Assembly (NCBI RefSeq): GCF_009915765.1
Contig: NZ_JAABLQ010000004.1
Coordinates: forward strand, 1-64,000
Source: Pannonibacter sp. XCT-53
GTDB taxonomy: Bacteria > Pseudomonadota > Alphaproteobacteria > Rhizobiales > Stappiaceae
DNA: 64,000 nucleotides
Direction of reading: 5' to 3'
A program made the translations under genes and the position numbers. This document shows, in pieces, positions 16,645 to 25,938 of the stretch. Under the pieces are notes generated by a model. The model did not search any database and was not told the DNA's origin. It was given only the letters and a program-made list of their open reading frames with translations. Numbering within the stretch: position 1 is the first letter of the stretch; each line of letters starts with the position of its first letter.

Positions 16645-19020
16645 TCAGGCGATGTCCCGCAGATCCGAAATTCCCACCCCCTTGTCGGAGGACCAGGCCA
16701 CGTGGCCTGTCTGCCGCCGGCCGGAGCCGCGCCGGATGACCACGTCCAGCCCGGGGAGGAGACCCGGCACCGGATGCAGGCCAAGACCGTCGGGCGACTC
16801 GTCGCGCACGTCTGCCTCGAAGGTGCCGCGCTGGCTGTCGATGGTCACCGTTTCCTCGCCGGCCTGGATGCGCAGCGCCTTGCGCCGTTCGGCCACGTCG
16901 CGGTGCATCTCGGACAGGAAGTCCTCGACCGCCTGCATCAGGTCCTGCGACACATGCTTGACCTCGGCGCTCACCTGATCGACGGAGCCGGCTTCACGGA
17001 GGGTGATCTGGATCGCTTCCGTCACCTGACCGACGTTGCTGACCACTTCGCTGGAGCCGCTGGCGGCCAGTGCAATGCTCTGGGTGATCTCCTGCGTTGC
17101 CTTGCGCTGCTCGCCGACGGCGGAGGTGATCGCGCCGGTCACCACATGCACGCTCTCGATCTGCTCGGAAATCCGCCGGATCGCGCCGATCGCGCTCTTC
17201 GTGAGCCGCTGGACCCCGGCAATCTGCTGGCCGATCTGCTCGGTTGCGCGCGCGGTCTGGTCCGACAGGGCCTTCACCTCGGCGGCAACCACGGCGAAGC
17301 CCTTGCCGGCGCTGCCGGCGCGGGCGGCCTCGATGGTGGCATTGAGGGCCAGCAGATTGGTCTGTTCGGCAATCTCGCGGATCATCCCGACCACGGCTCC
17401 GATCTTCTCGGCGGCCTCGTCCAGGCTGGCAACTTCCGCGTCCGTCTGGCGCGCGGTCGCCGTGGTGTCTTCCACGATCTGACCTGCGCGTCCCGACTGC
17501 GACAGGATTTCCGAAATTGCCGTGGTCAGCTCTTCTGCAGCCGCTGCGACCGTCTGCACGTTCTCCGAGGAGTGCGCCGAGGCGAGGCTCGCCGAGGAGG
17601 CCTGCCTGGACGCGTCGAGAGCGATCCGGTTCATGTTGGCGGCGCTGACCGTCAGCACGCCGGTCTTTGCATCCACCCGGGTGACCATCTCCCCGATCAG
17701 GTCGCGGAACTTGAGGATGATTGCCTCGACATGTGCCTGCCGGTGCCGCTCCTTGTCCCGCTCGATCCTGGCACCCGCCTCGAGTTCCTCGCGGCGGATC
17801 AGGTTCTCCTTGAACACCACGACGGTGCGGGTCATGTCGTCGATCTCGTCCGAGCGGTTGTCGGCCGGCAGCGGCGTGTCGATCCGGCCCGCAGCCAGCT
17901 GCTGCATGGCGGTCGACAGGTTCCGGATGCGGCGGGACATCCGGCCGGAGAAGACGATCGCGACGACAGCGGTCGAGATGCCACCGATCAGGCAGATCAG
18001 CAGCGCCCAGTTCTGCAGCGTTGTCAGGCCGCTCAGCAGCTCGTCCCGGTCCTGCACCACCAGCATGGCATAGCGCTTGCCGGGCGCCTCGACCGGAACC
18101 ATCGCGGCGACGAGAGTCCCGCCCGCGCCGTTGTCCAGCTCGTGCAGCTTGGTCAGGCCGGAGAGGGACTCGTTGACGTCCGATGCGGGCACCACGATCA
18201 TCCGGCGCTCGTCCACCGCGGCCGTCCGGGCACTGTCGTTCTGGGCCTCGCCGCTTTCGTTGACGAGGAACATGTTGCCCGTCTCGCCCATGCCGGCGTA
18301 GGTGCCGAGCAGACTGTCGAGCCGTTTGGACGGCGTCTCGAAGGCAATCACGCCAATGGCCTTGCGACCGATGGAGATCGGGGTGGCGATGTAGCCGGTG
18401 GGAATGCCGTTGCGGGCCGGATGCGGCGCGGCATCCTGGATGTGGGCCTGATCCGGCTGGCCTGCGATCGCCTGGGCAAATGCCTGGCCAAGCGGCGACC
18501 CGCTCCAGGCCGGGTCGCGGAGATTGGCCGTGAAGTCGGAGCGCTTGCGCAGCGAATAGATGACCTCGCCGTCGAGCGAAATCAGCAGGATGTCGCCGAA
18601 GCCCGATGTCTGGGCGAAACGGCGCAGGATCGGGTGATACGTCTTGTGGGCGGTGTCATAGGGCTTGTAGCCCGTCTTCACGAGCGCGTCGCGTGCCTCC
18701 GGCGGATGCGGGTTGGCCGTGACATAGGTCTCCGTCAGGATCCGCGGGGCATCTGCGCCATATTTCTCGTAGCCGGCGCCAAGCCGACGGTAGGCCGAGA
18801 TCACCGACATGCTGTCGGCAAAGCCGGACACTTCCGTGGTCACGTCCTGGAAAAAGTTCTCGACCTCGCCTGCCTCGCTCTCCGCCAGAGCGAACAGGCC
18901 CTCTTCGCCTTGCTGCATCATGATCGAGGCGGCCGAGAAATAGCTGGCGATGCCGACGCCTGCGGCACAGAGCAGGCCAAGCGAGATCATGACTGCAGGC
19001 AGTTTTCGGGAGATGCGCAT
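16645..19020 (-). CDS. Methyl-accepting chemotaxis protein with dCache sensor and C-terminal PilZ domain
   Basis: This inner-membrane chemoreceptor is 791 residues from ATG 19020. In order it has TM1 (about 5-28), a large periplasmic dCache-type domain, TM2 near 330-350 (ALLICLIGGISTAVVAIVF), HAMP, and the cytoplasmic signalling coiled coil with hairpin tip EQTNLLALNATIEAARAG. The last ~84 residues form a PilZ domain with both c-di-GMP motifs: RKALR (R713, R717) and DESPDG (D740, S742, G745). PilZ at the end of a chemoreceptor is known from Azospirillum Tlp1, where it links c-di-GMP to taxis. It lies about 40 bases downstream of a secreted Cache protein gene, probably in one operon. The ligand is unknown. 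Confidence 0.9.
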   Translation of the reverse strand: MRISRKLPAVMISLGLLCAAGVGIASYFSAASIMMQQGEEGLFALAESEAGEVENFFQDVTTEVSGFADSMSVISAYRRLGAGYEKYGADAPRILTETYVTANPHPPEARDALVKTGYKPYDTAHKTYHPILRRFAQTSGFGDILLISLDGEVIYSLRKRSDFTANLRDPAWSGSPLGQAFAQAIAGQPDQAHIQDAAPHPARNGIPTGYIATPISIGRKAIGVIAFETPSKRLDSLLGTYAGMGETGNMFLVNESGEAQNDSARTAAVDERRMIVVPASDVNESLSGLTKLHELDNGAGGTLVAAMVPVEAPGKRYAMLVVQDRDELLSGLTTLQNWALLICLIGGISTAVVAIVFSGRMSRRIRNLSTAMQQLAAGRIDTPLPADNRSDEIDDMTRTVVVFKENLIRREELEAGARIERDKERHRQAHVEAIILKFRDLIGEMVTRVDAKTGVLTVSAANMNRIALDASRQASSASLASAHSSENVQTVAAAAEELTTAISEILSQSGRAGQIVEDTTATARQTDAEVASLDEAAEKIGAVVGMIREIAEQTNLLALNATIEAARAGSAGKGFAVVAAEVKALSDQTARATEQIGQQIAGVQRLTKSAIGAIRRISEQIESVHVVTGAITSAVGEQRKATQEITQSIALAASGSSEVVSNVGQVTEAIQITLREAGSVDQVSAEVKHVSQDLMQAVEDFLSEMHRDVAERRKALRIQAGEETVTIDSQRGTFEADVRDESPDGLGLHPVPGLLPGLDVVIRRGSGRRQTGHVAWSSDKGVGISDLRDIA

Positions 19021-19063
19021 GTAGACCACCTTCCTGGGGCGTACGCACTTGTGCGCTGGCTCG

Positions 19064-19636
19064 TCAGAGCCGCTCGATGTTGATGCCGACGGTAATCGCG
19101 CCGATGGGGGTTCCGGTCGAAGGATCGACGACCGGCAGACTGATCTGGCTCTGGATCGTCTGGGTCGAATCGTCCTGCTCGATGTCGCTGATGTGGCGAC
19201 TGTCGCGGCCCTTCAGGAACGTGTCCTGCCACTTGGCCTCGTCGCCCTGCCAGATGTCGGACGTCAGTTCGCTCTGGCCGACGTTCAGGCCCTTGGCGTC
19301 CATCACGAAGATCTCCGTGAACAGGCCGCCACTGGCCTCCTGCTGGCGGGCGAGGAACTGCGACAGGGAATTGCTCATCATGGCGTCGATCGTCGGCTGC
19401 ACGATCGAATCGACCTCGGCGCGCCAGACCTGATCAAGCCCCTCGATGGCATCCGCATCGAGTGAGGCAGACTTCCGGTTGTGATCGAGCACGGCCGCGA
19501 TCACTTCCGGTGCCGCCGCGAGGGTTGCGACGCGGCTGGACGCGAGGGTTTCCAGTTCGACCTGGAACTCGTTGGCATCTGAAATTCTTGGGTACGCTAG
19601 ACACAGAAACGCAACAGCGAGGGGCAAGTACCTCAT
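19064..19636 (-). CDS. Secreted stand-alone Cache/PDC sensor-domain protein
   Basis: This 190-residue protein has an N-terminal signal peptide (MRYLPLAVAFLCLAYPR, likely cut after SDA) and no further membrane segment. The rest looks like a single PDC/Cache sensor fold: FQVELETLASSRVATLAAAP, FTEIFVMDAKGLNVGQSELTSD, QGDEAKWQDTF, and SLPVVDPSTGTPIGAITVGIN at the end. Such domains are normally the extracellular part of a receptor; here it has no transmitter. The gap to the PilZ chemoreceptor start is about 43 bases, so a soluble periplasmic partner for that receptor is a reasonable inference. The fold call is from pattern only. Confidence 0.75.
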   Translation of the reverse strand: MRYLPLAVAFLCLAYPRISDANEFQVELETLASSRVATLAAAPEVIAAVLDHNRKSASLDADAIEGLDQVWRAEVDSIVQPTIDAMMSNSLSQFLARQQEASGGLFTEIFVMDAKGLNVGQSELTSDIWQGDEAKWQDTFLKGRDSRHISDIEQDDSTQTIQSQISLPVVDPSTGTPIGAITVGINIERL

Positions 19637-20097
19637 GGCGAATCGTCTCCTTCATGCATCCCATGATTGTTGCTGCAATGGTTAACGAAATATTTCTTAC
19701 GTTGCAGATCAGGGTAAACGAAACGCTCATTTTTTAATCATTACCTGCGACATTATGACTTTCCGAAGTCGACGCTGTATAGATTCGTTGTTCTGAAATT
19801 TAAGACCGGGATTGCGCACTATAAACATCATTGTTCTTATTGACGATGCTGCGTAAAGGTCCGGTCCGGCAGCGGTTGCAGGAGCTGCCCCGGATCACGG
19901 TCGGCAGCATGTCGCATATTCGGGGAACGGTGGCGGATTCCCTTGCGCGAGCGGGCAGGGCGACGGGCAACACTGTGGCGGGTCCACAGCCCGGAGCGGC
20001 GCCGGCGGCCGGATGCAGTCGTCAGGCATGCCTTTCCTCCGGCAGGTGCTGTGGTAAAAGACACGCCCCACGAACCGGAAAGGGATCCGCCTTGTCG
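19637..20097. other. Intergenic region between the Cache gene and purU
   Basis: This is the divergent upstream region of the Cache/chemoreceptor operon and purU. Bases 19660-19850 are noticeably AT-rich and probably hold the promoters. An open frame running into purU from 19831 has no ribosome-binding site and an unnatural composition, so I do not count it. No RNA gene was recognised. Confidence 0.5.
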
Positions 20098-20949
20098 ATG
20101 AAGTCCTTTGTATTCACCCTGTCCTGCGAAGACCGGCCGGGGATCGTCGCGGCCGTGACCACCGAACTCGCCGACATGGGCGCCAACATTGCGGAGAGCG
20201 ACCAGTTCTGGGATCAGGTCAGCAACCGCTTCTTCATGCGCATCGCCTTCCTCGCGCCGGAGGGCGTGACCCGGGACACGATCTCCCGTGCGCTGGCGCC
20301 GGCGATCGCCCGCTTCGACATGAAGACCGAGCTGACGGACCAGTCACAGCGCAAGAAGATCATCATCATGGTCTCGAAGTTCGACCATGCCATGCTGCAT
20401 CTTCTCTATCAGATCCGGGTCGGCTGGATGGATGCCGACGTGGCAGCCATCGTTTCCAACCACGAGGACAGCCGCCGCACCGCCGAGATCGAGGGCATTC
20501 CCTTCCACTACTGGCCGGTCAACAAGGAGAACAAGGCCCAGCAGGAAGAGAAGCTGCTGGCGCTGGTCAAGGAAACGGGAGCGGATCTTGTCGTTCTGGC
20601 CCGCTACATGCAGGTCCTGTCCGACAGCCTGTCGAAGCGCCTGTTCGGCAAGGTCATCAACATTCACCATTCGTTCCTGCCGAGCTTCAAGGGGGCACGG
20701 CCCTATCACCAGGCTCACGAGCGGGGCGTGAAGATGATCGGCGCGACGGCGCATTACGTGACCGCTGACCTCGACGAGGGCCCGATCATCGAGCAGGACG
20801 CCGAGCGCGTGAACCACTCCCTGTCTGCCAACGACTTCGTCGCTCGCGGCCGCGACATCGAATCCCGCGTGCTCGCCCGCGCGGTGAAGTTCCACCTCGA
20901 AAACCGGGTCATGATCGTCGGCAACAAGACGATCGTCTTCGCCCGCTGA
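20098..20949 (+). CDS. purU: Formyltetrahydrofolate deformylase
   Basis: PurU hydrolyses 10-formyl-THF to THF and formate, balancing one-carbon pools. The 283-residue protein has an N-terminal ACT domain (residues 1-80, FTLSCEDRPGIVAAVTTEL) and a formyltransferase domain with NIHHSFLPSFKGARPYHQA and a later TADLDEGPIIEQD, which carry the catalytic His and Asp. ATG 20098 is used; a TTG six bases upstream has better spacing to ggaaaggga and would add two residues. A strong hairpin follows. Confidence 0.94.
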   Translation: MKSFVFTLSCEDRPGIVAAVTTELADMGANIAESDQFWDQVSNRFFMRIAFLAPEGVTRDTISRALAPAIARFDMKTELTDQSQRKKIIIMVSKFDHAMLHLLYQIRVGWMDADVAAIVSNHEDSRRTAEIEGIPFHYWPVNKENKAQQEEKLLALVKETGADLVVLARYMQVLSDSLSKRLFGKVINIHHSFLPSFKGARPYHQAHERGVKMIGATAHYVTADLDEGPIIEQDAERVNHSLSANDFVARGRDIESRVLARAVKFHLENRVMIVGNKTIVFAR

Positions 20950-20972
20950 GCCGACCGGACCGGACAAGCAGG

Positions 20973-21000
20973 AACGGCCGCGCGGGATCGCGCGGCCGTT
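20973..21000. terminator. Perfect hairpin between purU and a chemoreceptor gene
   Basis: Twelve-base perfect arms (aacggccgcgcg / cgcgcggccgtt) around a four-base loop lie between convergent genes purU and the chemoreceptor ending at 21049. It has AA and TT at its ends and could work in both directions. Confidence 0.7.
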
Positions 21001-21048
21001 GCCGTCTGGATGGCCGGGGTGGGGCTGACGCGCTCCGGGCCGGCCCGG

Positions 21049-22728
21049 TCAACCCCGGCGCAGACTCGTGGCGAAGCTGCGCACTTCCTCGCGCAGGGTC
21101 GTCGACTGGGTGGACAGGTCGCCTGACAGCGTCATCAGCTGGGTGGCTGCTTCCCCGGTCATTTCCGCTGCCGTGCCGACGCCGGAAATGTTGCGGCTGA
21201 CGTCGCCGGCACCCATCGCCGCGCGCTGGGTGTTGGTCGCGATTTCCGCCGTGGCGGCGGTCTGCTGCTCCACGGCCCCGGCGATGCTCGAGGTCAGCGC
21301 GCGAATGTCCTCGATCGTGGTGACCATCCGCCGGATGGCCTCGACCGAGCCCGAGGTCGCGGTCTGGATCTCGCCGATCTTGCGGCCGATCTCTTCGGTG
21401 GCGCGCGAGGTCTGGGCGGCCAGCTGTTTCACTTCCGAGGCAACGACAGCGAAGCCGCGGCCCGCCTCGCCGGCGCGCGCCGCCTCGATCGTCGCGTTGA
21501 GCGCCAGCAGGTTGGTCTGGGCCGCGATGTCGCTGATCAGCTCCACCACCTCGCCGATCTGCTGCGCGGAGGAGTAGAGCGCCGCAATGTTGGTGCTGGC
21601 ATCCGAGCCGTCGCGGGCCGCAGCCTCGGTGATGGTGCTTGAACGCGAGACCTGCGAGCTGATCTCGCGGATCGAGGCGGTCAGTTCCTCGGTGCCGGCA
21701 GCAACGGTCTGGACGTTGTCCGAGGCATGCTCGGCAGCGCCCGCCACGACCTGCGTCTGCCGCGCCGTTTCTTCCGCCGTTGCCGACAGGTTGCGGGCGG
21801 ATCCGGCCAGGGCTTCGGATGCGGAATGGAACTGCTCGGCCAGTGCGCCCATCTTCTGTTCAAAGGTGTCCGCGATCTTCTGGCGCTCCAGCGCCATCTG
21901 CTCGGCGGCGCGCCGTTCCGTCTCCGCCTGCTCGGCCTGCGCCTTGCGGCCGGCTCTCAGGTCGGCGACGAAACCTTCGAGGCACAGCGCCATGTCGCCG
22001 ATCTCGTTGCGCATGGTGGCGTGCGGGATGCGCGTCTCCAGCATGCCGCTGGCCACCGTCTGCATCGAGCGGGTCAGTGCCTTGATCGGCGTCGTCACCC
22101 GCGCGATGACGAACACGCTTGCGCCGACGATCAGCAGGAAGACGGCGGCGGCGGCGAGAAGCAGCGAGCTTTCGACGGACGACTGGGTTGCACGGGCGGC
22201 CTTGCCGGCATCCGCAGCCCCGGTCAGGTTGAGATCGACGATCTTGCGCAGGGCGGCCGCAGCCTCCGTGTAGCGGGCGCGGCCCTCGCCGGCGAACAGC
22301 GCGGCGGCATCGGCGTTTCGGTGGTCGCGCGAGAGGCCGACGATCCGGTCGGCAACCTGGACAAAGGCGCGCCACCGGGCGGTCATGTCATTGAAGAGCT
22401 GGCGTTCGCCGTCGCTGACGATGAGTTTTTCGTAGTCGTCGAACAGGACGTCGATCCGGGCGCGGGTGTCCTGCATGTCGCGTTCGATGCCAGCAAATGC
22501 CTGGTCGTCGCCCGAGGTGACATGGAACAGGAGATCGGCCTGCAGCTTGTAGCTCAGGGCTTCGACGGACTGGCTGATCGACACGCTGGGCAGCCAGATG
22601 TCGATGATCTCTTCGGTGCGATCGTTGACGGAGGTGATGCCGGACTGGGCCGTCAGGCTCACTCCGGCCAATGACACAAGGACGAGCGCGAAGATTCCCA
22701 GCATCACACTCGATAATTGCAGGCGCAT
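21049..22728 (-). CDS. Methyl-accepting chemotaxis protein with 4-helix-bundle sensor
   Basis: This 559-residue chemoreceptor has TM1 at the extreme N-terminus (VMLGIFALVLVSLAGVSL), a periplasmic helical sensor of about 150 residues resembling the 4HB_MCP family, and TM2 near 190-212 (LLLAAAAVFLLIVGASVFVIA). HAMP and the signalling domain follow, with tip AQTNLLALNATIEAARAG. ATG 22728 is preceded by gggga at good spacing; the open frame extends 39 codons further without support. No PilZ or pentapeptide tether is seen at the C-terminus. The signal is unknown. Confidence 0.9.
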   Translation of the reverse strand: MRLQLSSVMLGIFALVLVSLAGVSLTAQSGITSVNDRTEEIIDIWLPSVSISQSVEALSYKLQADLLFHVTSGDDQAFAGIERDMQDTRARIDVLFDDYEKLIVSDGERQLFNDMTARWRAFVQVADRIVGLSRDHRNADAAALFAGEGRARYTEAAAALRKIVDLNLTGAADAGKAARATQSSVESSLLLAAAAVFLLIVGASVFVIARVTTPIKALTRSMQTVASGMLETRIPHATMRNEIGDMALCLEGFVADLRAGRKAQAEQAETERRAAEQMALERQKIADTFEQKMGALAEQFHSASEALAGSARNLSATAEETARQTQVVAGAAEHASDNVQTVAAGTEELTASIREISSQVSRSSTITEAAARDGSDASTNIAALYSSAQQIGEVVELISDIAAQTNLLALNATIEAARAGEAGRGFAVVASEVKQLAAQTSRATEEIGRKIGEIQTATSGSVEAIRRMVTTIEDIRALTSSIAGAVEQQTAATAEIATNTQRAAMGAGDVSRNISGVGTAAEMTGEAATQLMTLSGDLSTQSTTLREEVRSFATSLRRG

Positions 22729-22908
22729 GATTCGATCCCCAAGAATTCCTACGGGGACGTGATGCGCCTCTGACAATAAACACGAAGTTAAAGTATAGTT
22801 TATTCCGTTATGCCGCAATACTGTCGCGTGTCCAGATAAGGGCAAATACGTGCATCAATTGTTTCTGCTTATTTCTGAGTAATTCAATCCGCATATGCAA
22901 TGCAGGAT

Positions 22909-23694
22909 TTACGATGAAATTCCTGCAATCAGGTCGAGCAGCAGCGAGATGTCCTGTGGTCGGGACAGCCGGTGGTCGCCATCCGGCACCAGCGTGAGCC
23001 GCACGTCATCCTGCGGCAGGCTCTCGACCAGGCGCAGGGCATGCGTCCAGGGCACGTCGGGATCCCGTCGGCCCTGCAGGATGGAGACGGGGCAGCCGAG
23101 CTGCAGGGCACGACCAAGCAGCAGGTGGCGCCGCCCGTCCTCGATGAGCTCCCGCGTGATGACATAGGGACCGTCACCATAGGCCGAAGGCCGCGCGTAG
23201 CGGCCTGTCCGCAGGATCTCCTCCCGGATCGTGTCGTCAAACCGCTGGCGCCACATCAGCTCTTCGGTGAAGTCCGTGGCCGGGGCAATCAGGACCAGTC
23301 CACGGATCCGGCTGCGCTCTAGGCCAACTTCGGCGACATGCGCCAGGGTCAGGAGCAGCGCCAGCCAGCCGCCCATGGACGAGCCGACCAGGATCCGCTC
23401 GCCCGGAGCGTCCGTGTCGAAGACGGCGCGGGCCTCCTCGAGCCAGCGGCTGATCGTGCCCTCCTCGAACCGGCCGCCAGACTGCCCGTGGCCGGAGTAG
23501 TCCATCCGCGTCACCGCCTGCCCCGTGCTGGCCGCCCGTTCGGCAAGGGCTGCCGCCTTGGTTCCGGTCATGTCGGACTTGAAGCCCGAGAGCCAGAACA
23601 GCCCGGGCGTGCGGCCCTCCTGCCGGATCACGGCAATCTCGCGCCGCGCCGCGCCGGACCCGACCGTGAGGAATTGCGGCGTCGCATCGCCCAT
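22909..23694 (-). CDS. Alpha/beta hydrolase
   Basis: This 261-residue cytoplasmic hydrolase has the nucleophile elbow GSSMGG (serine at about 107), an acid in the ILQGRRDPDVPW segment, and the histidine in PDGDHRLSR near the end. MDYSGHGQSGG before the elbow is typical of the fold. It resembles ABHD10-like esterases. The frame stays open far upstream across the opposite strand of the glycosyltransferase, but ATG 23694 is the only sensible start. It is divergent from the glycosyltransferase with 90 bases between. Confidence 0.85.
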   Translation of the reverse strand: MGDATPQFLTVGSGAARREIAVIRQEGRTPGLFWLSGFKSDMTGTKAAALAERAASTGQAVTRMDYSGHGQSGGRFEEGTISRWLEEARAVFDTDAPGERILVGSSMGGWLALLLTLAHVAEVGLERSRIRGLVLIAPATDFTEELMWRQRFDDTIREEILRTGRYARPSAYGDGPYVITRELIEDGRRHLLLGRALQLGCPVSILQGRRDPDVPWTHALRLVESLPQDDVRLTLVPDGDHRLSRPQDISLLLDLIAGISS

Positions 23695-23784
23695 TGTATG
23701 GCTCCCTTCCGGCTGACCCCATGCGTGTCGCCGGTTTGGCACAGTCCGGCCTGCCAGAGAAGGCCCGGCATTGCGGAGACAGGC

Positions 23785-24978
23785 TTGACCCGACCCGACG
23801 CATCCCCGCTCATCCTGCAGGTGATACCGGATCTCGAGACCGGCGGGGCCGAGCGCACCACGGTCGACGTGGCGGCGGCCGTGGTCGCGCGGGGCTGGCG
23901 GGCGCTCGTCGTCAGTGAAGGCGGGCGGCTCGTCCCGGATCTGGAGGCAGCCGGGGCAGAGCATGTGGTTCTGCCGGTGGGCTCCAAGAACCCGGTGACC
24001 ATCCTCGCCAATGCGCGCCGGCTTGCCCGGCTCGCCCGCGAGCGCGGGGTCTCGGTGATCCACGCCCGCAGCCGCGCGCCCGCCTGGTCGGCGCTTCTGG
24101 CAGCCCGTGCGCTCGGACTGCCCTTCGTCACCACCTATCACGGCATCTACAAGCAGACCAACGCGGTCAAGGCCTGGTACAATTCCGTCATGGCCCGCGG
24201 TGATGTCGTGATCGCCAACTCGCGCTACACCGCCGACCTGATCGCCGCGCGCCACCCCTTTGCCCGGGAGCGCCTCAAGGTCATCCATCGCGGATCCGAT
24301 CTGGCCGCGCTGGCCCCTGAAACCGTCTCCGATGCACGCCGCGCCGCCATGGCCGGTCAGTTCGGCGTCGAGCCCGGCCGGCCTGTCCTGCTGCAGCTCG
24401 CCCGGCTGACCGGATGGAAGGGCCAGCGTGTCGTGATCGAGGCGATGGCCGAGCTGAAACGGCGTGGTGTGCCACTGCCGCTGGCGGTGCTGGCCGGCGA
24501 TGACCAGGGTCGTGACAGCTATCGCCAGGAGCTGATGCAGCGCATCAGCGCCGCCGGGCTCGGAGCCGACGTGCGGCTGGTCGGTCACTGCGCCGACGTG
24601 CCGGCCGCGATGGCGCTGAGCCGGCTCAGTGTCGTGGCCTCGACCGAACCGGAGGCCTTCGGCCGGGCCGCCGTCGAGGCGCAGGCGGCCGGGGTTCCGG
24701 TGATCGTGTCCGATCTCGGCGCCGTGCCGGAGACGGTGCTGGCGCCCCCGCAGGTCTCCGCGCCGGCGCGGACCGGCTGGCGCGTTCCGCCGGGGGATGC
24801 GGGCGCGCTTGCCGATGCAATCATCGAGGTCCTCTCGCTCGATCCGGCCGACTTGTCGGCGCTGCGGACCCGGGCGCTGGGCCATGTGCAGACCCATTTC
24901 ACCGTCGAGGCCATGTGCCGCTCGACGCTCGAAGCCTACGCCGGGCTTGTGGAGCGGGTGCCGGCACCGCGATCCTGA
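23785..24978 (+). CDS. Glycosyltransferase, GT4 family
   Basis: This 397-residue nucleotide-sugar glycosyltransferase has a GT-B fold. The N-terminal domain has VIPDLETGGAERTTVDVA, and the C-terminal donor-binding domain has VLLQLARLTGWKGQRVVIEA and the GT4 signature STEPEAFGRAAVEAQAAGVP, containing the E-x7-E pair. The start is TTG 23785 with ggagacagg eight bases upstream; no ATG or GTG fits. The acceptor is unknown, probably a cell-surface glycan or lipopolysaccharide. It is not in a visible polysaccharide cluster. Confidence 0.87.
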   Translation: MTRPDASPLILQVIPDLETGGAERTTVDVAAAVVARGWRALVVSEGGRLVPDLEAAGAEHVVLPVGSKNPVTILANARRLARLARERGVSVIHARSRAPAWSALLAARALGLPFVTTYHGIYKQTNAVKAWYNSVMARGDVVIANSRYTADLIAARHPFARERLKVIHRGSDLAALAPETVSDARRAAMAGQFGVEPGRPVLLQLARLTGWKGQRVVIEAMAELKRRGVPLPLAVLAGDDQGRDSYRQELMQRISAAGLGADVRLVGHCADVPAAMALSRLSVVASTEPEAFGRAAVEAQAAGVPVIVSDLGAVPETVLAPPQVSAPARTGWRVPPGDAGALADAIIEVLSLDPADLSALRTRALGHVQTHFTVEAMCRSTLEAYAGLVERVPAPRS

Positions 24979-25147
24979 GGCTTTCTGCCGCTTCGGCTGT
25001 TGACTTTCGGTCAGGATAGGCAGATTTTGAAGGCGCTCCAGACCATCAGCGGGTGGTCATTGGCCTCGGCGCTTGCGTACGGGGTTTTTGGCGTATTGCG
25101 CTCACTGGGGCAGCTGCCTGATTGCAACGACAGAGGAGATAGCGACC

Positions 25148-25690
25148 ATTCGCCGTCCATTCCGCGCCCCGCCTCCTACGAAGGATGGCCCGCGCACCAA
25201 TGATGAGATTCGCGTTCGCGAAGTCCAGTTGATCGACCACGAGGGCCAGAACCGGGGCATCGTCCCCACGCACGAGGCCCTGGATCTGGCTATCGAAGCC
25301 GGAATGGACCTGGTCGAGATCCAGCCGAACGCGGAACCCCCGGTTTGCAAGATCCTTGACTACGGCCGGTTCAAGTACCAGTCGCAGAAGAAGGCGGCCG
25401 AGGCGCGCAAGAAGCAGAAGACCGTCGAGATCAAGGAGATCAAGATGCGTCCGAACATCGACACCCATGACTATGAGGTGAAGATGAAGGCGATCCAGCG
25501 CTTCTTCGCGGAAGGCGACAAGGTCAAGGTCACCCTGCGTTTCCGTGGCCGTGAAATGGCACACCAGGATCTGGGCATGAAGCTGCTGATGCAGGTGCGC
25601 GACGAGACGGCAGACATCGCCAAGGTCGAATCCGCGCCGCGTCTCGAAGGCCGGCAGATGGTGATGGTTCTGGCTCCGATCCAGCGCTGA
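25148..25690 (+). CDS. infC: Translation initiation factor IF-3
   Basis: IF-3 binds the 30S subunit and checks start-codon selection. The 180-residue protein has the N-terminal domain (RTNDEIRVREVQLIDHEGQN), a lysine-rich linker (KYQSQKKAAEARKKQK) and the C-terminal domain (EIKEIKMRPNIDTHDYEVK). The start is the rare codon ATT at 25148, nine bases after gaggag, giving MRRPFRAPPPTKDGPRTNDE. Rare start codons are typical of infC, because IF-3 discriminates against them and so limits its own synthesis. A hairpin follows, so rpmI-rplT probably have their own promoter. Confidence 0.94.
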   Translation: MRRPFRAPPPTKDGPRTNDEIRVREVQLIDHEGQNRGIVPTHEALDLAIEAGMDLVEIQPNAEPPVCKILDYGRFKYQSQKKAAEARKKQKTVEIKEIKMRPNIDTHDYEVKMKAIQRFFAEGDKVKVTLRFRGREMAHQDLGMKLLMQVRDETADIAKVESAPRLEGRQMVMVLAPIQR

Positions 25691-25752
25691 CGCGCGGGTC
25701 CGGTCCGAAATCGACGAATGGCGACGCGGTGCGATCCGCCTGCGCAATCCGG

Positions 25753-25780
25753 CAGCCCGGGCCCTGTGCCCGGGCTGTTT
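25753..25780 (+). terminator. infC terminator
   Basis: Perfect ten-base arms cagcccgggc / gcccgggctg with a five-base loop, followed by TTT, 62 bases after infC. Confidence 0.65.
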
Positions 25781-25909
25781 GCATTCCGGGGCAAGCCGTC
25801 CCCGGCTGGGGCCGGGGCGATCCGGCTGGCCAGATTCCGACGGGTGACCTGTTTCCGATGCCCGCTGTCGGGGTGGTGACCGGCACGACGCGCGCCCGGT
25901 CGATTCCGG

Positions 25910-25938
25910 TTGCAATCCACCCGGCTCGCCCCTATAAG
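25910..25938 (+). promoter_or_regulatory. Candidate promoter of rpmI-rplT
   Basis: TTGCAA at 25910-25915 and TATAAG at 25933-25938 are separated by 17 bases, a fair sigma-70 match downstream of the infC terminator. Confidence 0.45.

Noticed and set aside
16519..19083. 854-codon open frame on the plus strand
   Set aside because: It is a shadow of the PilZ chemoreceptor gene, has no ribosome-binding site, and its residues have no recognisable pattern.
19831..20097. N-terminal extension of purU
   Set aside because: PurU homology begins at 20098, and the extra 89 residues are Arg/Gly/Cys-rich with no ribosome-binding site.
22909..24897. 662-codon minus-strand frame
   Set aside because: Only the last 261 codons are the real hydrolase; the rest runs antisense through the glycosyltransferase gene.
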